A program made the position numbers and the translations under genes. A DNA stretch of 64,000 nucleotides from Actinomadura rudentiformis (GTDB taxonomy: Bacteria; Actinomycetota; Actinomycetes; Streptosporangiales; Streptosporangiaceae): the NCBI RefSeq assembly GCF_008923185.1, contig NZ_WBMT01000033.1, positions 53,978 through 117,977 on the forward strand, given 5' to 3'. Below the pieces are notes generated by a model. It did no database searches, was not told where the DNA came from, and saw only the letters and a list, made by a program, of their open reading frames with translations. Positions 57,709-64,000 of this stretch are shown in pieces (position 1 is the first letter of the stretch; each line of letters opens with the position of its first letter).

Positions 57709-60700
57709 CTATCCGTACAGTTCGTCGAGCTTGGCGGCCAGGACGGCGCCGATCTCGGCGGCCGGCACGGGTTCCATCAGCAGGTGGTGGTCGACGTCCA
57801 GCGGATGGTCCTCGATCCGGCCGTCGACCAGCGGGCCCCAGTTGGCGGGCCCGGTGGGCATCTCGTCCGTGCGTCCCTGGAGCGCGGTGAAGAAGACGAG
57901 GTCGCCGCGGAACGGGCCGGGCCGGTACTCCTCGGCGCGGTGCACCCCGTTCTCGTAGTTGCGGTAGACGTTGACCAGGTCGTCCTCGCCGAGCGTGGAC
58001 AGGGCGTCCTCTCGGTCGGCCAGCACCGCCATGATCTGCGCCAGGTCCGGATTGCCGTCATCGGCGATCATTGTGGCGTCGATGCCGATGGACTCCAGCA
58101 GCTCGGGCAGGATCTGGCGCTTCTCGGCCTCCAGGTCCTGGGAGTGGAAGGCGTCGATGAGCGCGAGCAGCGCCACCTCCTCTCCGTCGGCCTGGAGCAG
58201 GCAGGCCATCTCGTACGCGATCAGCCCGCCGAGGGACCAGCCCGCCAGGTGGTACGGCCCGGCCGGCTGGACGGCACGGATCTCGGCCACGTAGTCCCGC
58301 GCCATCTCCCCGACCGACCCCGGCAGCTCTTCCCGCGTGAACGCGCCGGCCTGCAACCCGTAGATCGGCTGCTCCGGGCTCAGGTGCCGCTGGAACTGCA
58401 GGTAGCTCCACGCCAGCCCGCCCGCCGGGTGAACGAAGAACAACGGCGGCCGCGAACCCGCCGGACGGATCGGCAGCAGCACCTCGAACCCGAGCTGCTC
58501 CTCCTCACCGCGCCGGGTGAGCGCCTCCACGGTCTGGTACGTGAAGACGTCCCGCGGCGCCAGCTCCAGCCCGGCCTGCCGGGCCCGCGTGACCAGCTTG
58601 ATCGCGGCGATGCTGTCCCCGCCGAGGTCGAAGAAGCTGACGTCCGCGCCGACCCGTTCGACCTCCAGGACCTGAGCGAACAGCGTGCAGAGCAGCTCCT
58701 CCTCAGGCGTCTCGGGGGCGCGTCCCGCGTTCGCCCGCCCGTAGTCGGGTGCGGGCAGCGCCCGCCGGTCGAGCTTGCCGTTGGGGTTCGTCGGGAAGGT
58801 GTCCAGGACCACGAACGCCGCCGGAACCATGTACTCCGGCAACCGCGACGCCACCCATCGCCGCAGTTGTTCCGCGAACTGGCGTGGGTCGTCCGGGACG
58901 CCGGCGGCGGGGATGACGTACGCGGCGAGCCGCTTGACTCCTGGGCTGTCCTCGCGGGCGACGACCGCCACGTTGGAGACGCCGGGATGGGCGGCGAGCG
59001 CGGACTCGATCTCGCCGAGCTCGATGCGGAAACCGCGGATCTTCACCTGGAAGTCGGCCCGGTCGACGTACTCCAGCTGCCCGTCCGGACGCCACCGGAC
59101 CAGGTCGCCGGTCCGGTACATGCGTTCGCCGGGCGCGCCGAACGGGTCGGCGACATAGCGCTCGGCGGTGAGTCCGGGCCGGTCGAGGTAACCGCGGCCC
59201 AGTCCCGCGCCCGCTATGTAGGCCTCGCCCGTCACGCCGGGCGGCACGGGCCGCAGCCCCGCGTCCAGCACGTACAGCCGCATGTCATCGATCGGGCGGC
59301 CCAGCACCGGGGACCGCTCGCCCGCCGAGAGCGGCGCGCGCATTCCGGTGACCGTCGTGTAGGTCGTGGCCTCCGTCGGCCCGTAGACATGGCCGACCTC
59401 GGTGTCAGGGCAGGCCGCCAGGACCTTCCGCATCGCCGCCGGAGATCCCGCCTCCCCGCCGGTGAGCACCTCCTTGAGCCCGGCGAACGCCGCCGGCCGC
59501 TCCTCCGCGACCAGGTTGAACAGCGTCGTGGTGATGAAGAGCCCGGTGACGCCCTCCTCGGCGATGACATGTTCGAGTGCGGCGGCGTCGAGCTGGCCGG
59601 GTGGCGCGACGACGGCGCAGCCGCCGGCCAGCGGCCCGACCCACATCTCGTACGTGGAGGCGTCGAACGCGTGCGCCGAGTGGACCAGCACCCGGTCGTG
59701 CCCGCCGTTCCGCATCGCGGCGTCGTCCACCAGGTCCACCGCGTCGCGGTGCCGGAGCATCACGCCCTTCGGCAGCCCGGTGGACCCGGAGGTGAACAGG
59801 ACGAACGCGAGCTGATCGGGCCGGTTGACGACTCCCGGATCGGTGCTCGGCTGGACGGCCAGCTCCGGATCGTCGTCCACGACGATCACGGTGGCCGCCC
59901 CCTGCAACTCCGCGGCGCGATCCTTCATCGGGGTGTTGACCAGGAGCACCGGCGCGCCGACCTCGGCGACCGCCCAGGCCATGCGGTCCGGTGGATGGCC
60001 GTGGTGGATCGGGGCGTACGCGCCGCCCGCCTTGAGCACGGCGAGCGAGGAGACGATCGCGTCGGCGGAACGTTCGAGGAGCATGGCCACCGGGGTCTCC
60101 GGCCGCACGCCGAGACCGATCAGGCGGTGCGCGAGCCGGTTCGCCCGCGCGTCGAGCTCGGCGAACGTGATCGACTGCCCCGCCCAGCGGATCGCCTCGG
60201 CGTCGGGGGTCTCCCGGACCCATTCCGCGAAGCGTTCGGTGATGGTGATCCCGGGACGCCTCTCCGTCACGGGACCCTGCCACTCCCGCAGGACCTTGGC
60301 TGTCTCGTCCTCCGTGAGGACGTCCACCGAGGCCAGCGGGGCGTCCGGCCGATGGGCGATGGCCTCGAGGATCCGGACCAGCCGCCCGGCCAGCCGTTCC
60401 GCGTCCTCAGGCCCGAACAGGTCGGTCCGGTGGTCGACGCGTAGCGACAGCCGGCGCCCGGGCACGGCCGCCAGCGCCAGCGGGTAATGGCTGGCGTCAT
60501 AGCCGTCGACGTCCGTCAGCGTCAGGCCGCCCAGATCCGTGCCCGCCGCGTCCGGGTCGAACGGGTAGTTCTCCAGCACGGTCATCGTGTCGAAGAGCGT
60601 CCCGACCGTCGTGAGCCGCTGGATGTCGGGCAACCCCAGATGGTGGTGGGCCATCAGTTCGGCCTGCTCGCCCTGGAGCCGCGTGAGCGCCTCCGCGACC

Positions 60701-61638
60701 GTGTCCGCAGGCCGCACCCGCACCCGGATCGGGAGCGTGTTGATGAAGAGCCCGATCATCTGCTCGACGCCCGGCAGGTCCCCGGGGCGCCCAGACACCG
60801 CCGCGCCGAACACGACGTCGGTGGTGCCGGTGAGCCGCCCGAGCAGCATGCCCCACGCGAGCTGCATCACCGTGTTGAGCGTGACGCCCTGAGCCCGCGC
60901 CCGCGCGTTCAGGTCAGCGGTCAGCTGTTCGCTCAGCCTGAGCCGGACCCGGCCAGGCTCCCCCGTCGCCGCCCTTGCCTCCGGCGCGACGAGGGTGGGC
61001 TCCTCCACCCCCGCCAGCGCGCGCCGCCATGCCTCCTCGGCCGCGCCCCGGTCCTGCTTGGCGAGCCAGGCCAGGTAGTTCTTGTACGGGGCGACACGCG
61101 GCATCCCCGTGTCATCACCGCCTGCCAGGTAGAGCGCGAAGAGTTCCGTCTGGAGGATCGGCGTCGACCAGCCGTCCAGCAGGATGTGGTGGTTGGTGAA
61201 CACCATCCGGTGCCGCCCGTCCGCCAGTTTGATCAGGGTGAACCTGAGCAGCGGCGGCCTGGCCATGTCGAACGGCGTCGCCCGGTCCCGATCCGCGACC
61301 GCCTTGGCCTGCGCCTCCCGTTCGTCTTCGGGTGACGCGCTCAGATCGACGTCCTGCCAGGGCAACCGGACCTGCCGCTGCACGATCTGGACCGGCGTGC
61401 CCTCCTTGCGCTGCCGGAACCCGGCTCGCAGATTGGCGTGCCGCCGCAGCAACGTCGCAGCCGCCGCCTTCAGCGCCGCCACATCGAGCGGCCCTTCCAG
61501 ATCGAAGACGACCTGCGCCGTGTAGACGTCCTGGCCGCTGTCATGCAGAGCGTGGAAGAACAGCCCTTGCTGCAGCGGCGACAGCGGCAGGATGTCCTCC
61601 AGCTGAGACTGCTTCTGCTGCTGCGCCGGTGCCGTCAT
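57709..61638 (-). CDS. Terminal NRPS: C-A-PCP-TE
   Basis: 1309 residues; ATG at 61638 overlaps the stop of the upstream NRPS gene (ATGA). C domain about 13-440 (HHILLDGWS near 151); A domain about 475-960 (LFTSGSTGLPKGVM near 613; YGPTEATTYTTV; MYRTGDLVRWRPDGQLE); PCP with FFDLGGDSIAAIKLV near 1003; thioesterase about 1045-1309 with GWSLGGLIAYEM near 1133. The order marks it as the last module that releases the peptide. By alignment to GrsA the binding-pocket residues read D, A, Y, F, L, G, V, T, Y; this points to a hydrophobic residue but I cannot name one reliably. The donor side should be D-configured, since the preceding protein ends with an epimerase. Confidence 0.94.
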   Translation of the reverse strand: MTAPAQQQKQSQLEDILPLSPLQQGLFFHALHDSGQDVYTAQVVFDLEGPLDVAALKAAAATLLRRHANLRAGFRQRKEGTPVQIVQRQVRLPWQDVDLSASPEDEREAQAKAVADRDRATPFDMARPPLLRFTLIKLADGRHRMVFTNHHILLDGWSTPILQTELFALYLAGGDDTGMPRVAPYKNYLAWLAKQDRGAAEEAWRRALAGVEEPTLVAPEARAATGEPGRVRLRLSEQLTADLNARARAQGVTLNTVMQLAWGMLLGRLTGTTDVVFGAAVSGRPGDLPGVEQMIGLFINTLPIRVRVRPADTVAEALTRLQGEQAELMAHHHLGLPDIQRLTTVGTLFDTMTVLENYPFDPDAAGTDLGGLTLTDVDGYDASHYPLALAAVPGRRLSLRVDHRTDLFGPEDAERLAGRLVRILEAIAHRPDAPLASVDVLTEDETAKVLREWQGPVTERRPGITITERFAEWVRETPDAEAIRWAGQSITFAELDARANRLAHRLIGLGVRPETPVAMLLERSADAIVSSLAVLKAGGAYAPIHHGHPPDRMAWAVAEVGAPVLLVNTPMKDRAAELQGAATVIVVDDDPELAVQPSTDPGVVNRPDQLAFVLFTSGSTGLPKGVMLRHRDAVDLVDDAAMRNGGHDRVLVHSAHAFDASTYEMWVGPLAGGCAVVAPPGQLDAAALEHVIAEEGVTGLFITTTLFNLVAEERPAAFAGLKEVLTGGEAGSPAAMRKVLAACPDTEVGHVYGPTEATTYTTVTGMRAPLSAGERSPVLGRPIDDMRLYVLDAGLRPVPPGVTGEAYIAGAGLGRGYLDRPGLTAERYVADPFGAPGERMYRTGDLVRWRPDGQLEYVDRADFQVKIRGFRIELGEIESALAAHPGVSNVAVVAREDSPGVKRLAAYVIPAAGVPDDPRQFAEQLRRWVASRLPEYMVPAAFVVLDTFPTNPNGKLDRRALPAPDYGRANAGRAPETPEEELLCTLFAQVLEVERVGADVSFFDLGGDSIAAIKLVTRARQAGLELAPRDVFTYQTVEALTRRGEEEQLGFEVLLPIRPAGSRPPLFFVHPAGGLAWSYLQFQRHLSPEQPIYGLQAGAFTREELPGSVGEMARDYVAEIRAVQPAGPYHLAGWSLGGLIAYEMACLLQADGEEVALLALIDAFHSQDLEAEKRQILPELLESIGIDATMIADDGNPDLAQIMAVLADREDALSTLGEDDLVNVYRNYENGVHRAEEYRPGPFRGDLVFFTALQGRTDEMPTGPANWGPLVDGRIEDHPLDVDHHLLMEPVPAAEIGAVLAAKLDELYG

Positions 61639-64000
61639 TCGCCGTCCCATTCGTCGTCGAGCTCTGCGGCCAGTTCGTCGATCTCGTCCTGGCTGACCTC
61701 CACGAGGGAGAGGTCCGAGGGGGTGAATCCGCCGACCGGTCCGTCGTCGCCGCCGTCGATGACATGGGCGACGAGGCCGCGCAGGGCCTCGAACCACTTG
61801 TCCGCGAGGGCCTCGATGTCTTCTGCGGAGAAGAGGGCGCCCGCCCAGGTCCAGGTCGCGGTGAGCGCCGGGCCGCCAGGGAGGTCGCGGGTGTGGGCGT
61901 TCACCTCGATGGCGTGCACGAGGGCCAGGCCGTCGTTCTGGCCGCTGCCGAGGGCGTCACTGTCGGCTTGCGCGGCCGGAGACCAGTCGGCGGCCTCGGG
62001 CACGGCGGATCGGCCCAGGTAGTTGAAGGCGATCTGCGGGGTACGGCCCGCGAGGTGTTCGCGGGTGGCGGGGTTGAGATGGCGGAGCAGGCCGTAGCCG
62101 ATGCCGTTGTCGGGGATCTCCCGGAGCTGCTCCTTGACCCGCTTGAGCGCGGTGCCGACGGCCTGGCCGCCGTCCCGTACCTCGGCCCAGTCGATCGGGC
62201 CCGCGTCGAGGCGGACGGGGAAGATCGAGGTGAACCAGCCGGTCGTACGGGACAGGTCCACGCCCGGGACGATCTCCTCGCGGCCGTGGCCCTCCAGATC
62301 GATCAGCACCGCCGGGTCGTCGCCGCGGCGCCACTCGGCGACGGCGAGGGCGAGCCCGGTGAGCAGCACGTCGTTGGCACGGCCGTGGAACGCGGCGGGC
62401 ACGTCGGTGAGCAGCGGCCCGGTGACGTCGGCGGGCAGGTCGACGGTGAGGTGGCGGGCGGTGCCGAACGTGTCGATCGCCGGATCGAGCGCGCGGGCGC
62501 CGAGGAGGGGGTCCGGGGTGCTCTGGATGTCGGCCCAGAGGGGGAGTTCGGCGGCCCTGGAGGGTTCTGAGGCTTCGGCCACCAGGCGCTGGGCCCAGCG
62601 GCGGAACGAGGTGGGAACCGGCAGGAGCTCTCCCCCGGCCCAGGCGGTGACCAGGTCGGGGAGCAGGATGCGCCAGGAGACGCCGTCCACGACCAGGTGG
62701 TGCAGGGTCAGGAGGAGCCGGCCTGATCGTGCCCCCGCATCGAACCAGACGAGCTGCGCCACGATCCCGGCGGACGGGTCGAGGCGTGCCTTCGCGGCGT
62801 TCGCCTCATGAGCGAGAACGTCGCGGAGGGCATCGCCGCTCAAGCCCTGGATGTCCACCCGCCGGAGCAGGGACGCGGCGTCGACCGTGCCGGTCTCGGT
62901 GACTTCGAACTCGTCACCGTTCACGCGCAGGCGGAGCATGTCGTGGTGGTCGAGGATCGTTTGCAGGGCCGTCGTCAGGCGTTCCATGTCCAGGGCGGGC
63001 GGGGCCTGGAGCACCATGCGCTGGCTGTAGTCGGTGACCGGACCCCGCAGGCCGCGGAACCAGTGCATGATCGGCGTCGCCGGGACCGGGCCGGTGCCGG
63101 TGCCGGGCGCCTCGGTCTCGATCTCCTCGCCCTCGCCGACCGGGCGGGCGACCGCGGCGAGCTGTTCGACGGTCTGGTGCTGGAAGACATCACGGGGAGA
63201 GATGACCAAACCCGATTGGCGTGCCCGCGACACCAGCTGGATCGCGATGATCGAGTCACCGCCCAGATCGAAGAAGCCGTCATCGACGCCAACCCGCTCC
63301 AGACCCAGCACCTCAGCAAAGAGCGCGGCAAGAGCCTCCTCGTCGGCCGTGCGAGGAGCGCGTGCGGAGACCTTGGCCGCGAAGTCGGGGGCGGGGAGTG
63401 TCTTGCGGTCGAGCTTGCCGTTGGAGGTCAAGGGCAGGGCGTCGAGCCGCACGACCGTCGCGGGGACCATGTGGTCGGGGAGGTCGCGGGCCGCGAAACG
63501 CCGGAGCTCCGCCGAGTCGATGCCCGTGCCGGCCGCGTACGCGATCAGGCGGTCGTCACGGATGATGACGGCCACGTCCGAGACGGACTCGTGGCGGGCG
63601 AGCACGGATTCGATCTCGCCGAGCTCGATGCGGAAGCCGCGCAGCTGCACCTGCTGATCGGACCGGCCGAGGTATTCCAGGCTGCCGTCGCGACGCCAGC
63701 GGCCCAGGTCGCCGGTCCGGTACATGCGCGTGCCGGGCTTGCCGTGCGGATCGGCGACGAAGCGCTCGGCGGTCAGGGCCTGGCGGTTGAGATAGCCACG
63801 CGCCAGGCCCGCACCGGCGACGTAGAGCTCGCCCACGACACCGGGCGGCACGGGCTGGAGGCGGTCGTCGAGGACGTAGACCCGCAGGTCGGGAATCCCC
63901 GTGCCGATGATGCTGCCAGGCGCGGTCGCGGCATAGGCACGGTCGAGCGCGACGTACGACACGTGCACGGTCGTCTCAGTGATCCCGTACATGTTGACCA
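61635..64000 (-). CDS. NRPS, C-terminal part: A-PCP-E (runs off the window end)
   Basis: About 788 residues visible; the gene begins beyond 64000. From the edge: end of an adenylation domain (MYGITETTVHVSY, MYRTGDLGRWRRDGSLEYLG, QVQLRGFRIELGEIES), a PCP (FFDLGGDSIIAIQLV) and an epimerisation domain (TPIMHWFRGLRG, LLTLHHLVVDGVSWRILLPD with the HHxxxDG motif, and FNYLGR). Epimerisation fixes the residue loaded here as D. Its stop overlaps the start of the terminal NRPS. The residue cannot be predicted because most of the specificity pocket is outside the window. Confidence 0.94.
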   Translation of the reverse strand, partial: VNMYGITETTVHVSYVALDRAYAATAPGSIIGTGIPDLRVYVLDDRLQPVPPGVVGELYVAGAGLARGYLNRQALTAERFVADPHGKPGTRMYRTGDLGRWRRDGSLEYLGRSDQQVQLRGFRIELGEIESVLARHESVSDVAVIIRDDRLIAYAAGTGIDSAELRRFAARDLPDHMVPATVVRLDALPLTSNGKLDRKTLPAPDFAAKVSARAPRTADEEALAALFAEVLGLERVGVDDGFFDLGGDSIIAIQLVSRARQSGLVISPRDVFQHQTVEQLAAVARPVGEGEEIETEAPGTGTGPVPATPIMHWFRGLRGPVTDYSQRMVLQAPPALDMERLTTALQTILDHHDMLRLRVNGDEFEVTETGTVDAASLLRRVDIQGLSGDALRDVLAHEANAAKARLDPSAGIVAQLVWFDAGARSGRLLLTLHHLVVDGVSWRILLPDLVTAWAGGELLPVPTSFRRWAQRLVAEASEPSRAAELPLWADIQSTPDPLLGARALDPAIDTFGTARHLTVDLPADVTGPLLTDVPAAFHGRANDVLLTGLALAVAEWRRGDDPAVLIDLEGHGREEIVPGVDLSRTTGWFTSIFPVRLDAGPIDWAEVRDGGQAVGTALKRVKEQLREIPDNGIGYGLLRHLNPATREHLAGRTPQIAFNYLGRSAVPEAADWSPAAQADSDALGSGQNDGLALVHAIEVNAHTRDLPGGPALTATWTWAGALFSAEDIEALADKWFEALRGLVAHVIDGGDDGPVGGFTPSDLSLVEVSQDEIDELAAELDDEWDGE

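Noticed and set aside
62000..63100. Condensation domain after the PCP of the upstream NRPS
   Set aside because: HHLVVDGVSWRIL and FNYLGR are epimerisation-type motifs and no further A domain follows in that protein, so it was called E.

Overview
The window is about 64 kb of very GC-rich DNA with short intergenic gaps, many GTG starts, translational coupling through ATGA/GTGA overlaps, and actinobacterial hallmark families (AfsR/SARP regulator, RamC/RamS-type lanthipeptide genes, MbtH-NRPS, GPP34, PPOX/F420-type flavoprotein, DUF485 plus acetate-type symporter). It is a chromosome segment of a filamentous actinomycete. I lean towards the Streptosporangiales (Nonomuraea/Actinomadura-like) rather than Streptomyces, but the genus is an inference. 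I found no tRNA, rRNA, CRISPR, insertion sequence or phage gene.

Layout. (a) 1-1.8 kb: a truncated ABC exporter and a membrane TlpA-like thioredoxin, divergent from a 53-residue peptide with eight cysteines. This looks like a small disulfide-rich exported peptide locus. (b) 1.8-5 kb: a WD40/pentapeptide-repeat protein with an unknown partner, and a PPOX-type flavoprotein. (c) 5.1-11.6 kb: a LytS-type kinase, a LytTR regulator and two Na+/organic-acid symporters, each with a small membrane partner, all on the minus strand. Tandem 21-23 bp repeats lie between genes in this block. (d) 11.8-15.3 kb: a large exported phosphodiester glycosidase/calcineurin-like phosphoesterase fusion. (e) 15.4-23.7 kb: an AfsR-like regulator, two DHA2-type efflux pumps and, between them, an SPFH (slipin) - ribbon-helix-helix - GPP34 operon preceded by a perfect 16-bp palindrome. 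(f) 23.7-43.2 kb: housekeeping and stress genes. These include a hydrolase, lipoprotein thioredoxin plus CcdA, cupin, Ohr/OhrR with its operator, a HATPase-ankyrin fusion, a PAF-acetylhydrolase-like lipoprotein, MscS, a CocE-type hydrolase, peroxiredoxin, a serpin, a glycosyltransferase, a LuxR-AAA regulator, an EF-hand protein, and an amine-dehydrogenase-like/SDR pair.

(g) 43.4-53.6 kb: a complete class III lanthipeptide cluster related to SapB/ram: LanKC synthetase, a 43-residue precursor with two perfect S-x2-S/T-x3-C ring motifs, a heterodimeric ABC exporter, a prolyl oligopeptidase likely to remove the leader, and two tandem RamR-like regulators read from the other strand. (h) 53.8-64 kb, all minus: the downstream end of an NRPS operon. 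The last part of one NRPS (A-PCP-E) is followed by the terminal NRPS (C-A-PCP-TE), MbtH, a GNAT acetyltransferase and a type II thioesterase, then an Mkl/MlaF-type ATPase and an ornithine cyclodeaminase family protein. The peptide product is at least two residues with a D-residue before the last; the upstream modules are outside the window.

The best leads for unusual biology are the cysteine-rich peptide locus, the SPFH-RHH-GPP34 operon with its palindrome, the LytTR operon repeats, and the ram-like cluster with a dedicated prolyl oligopeptidase and paired regulators.
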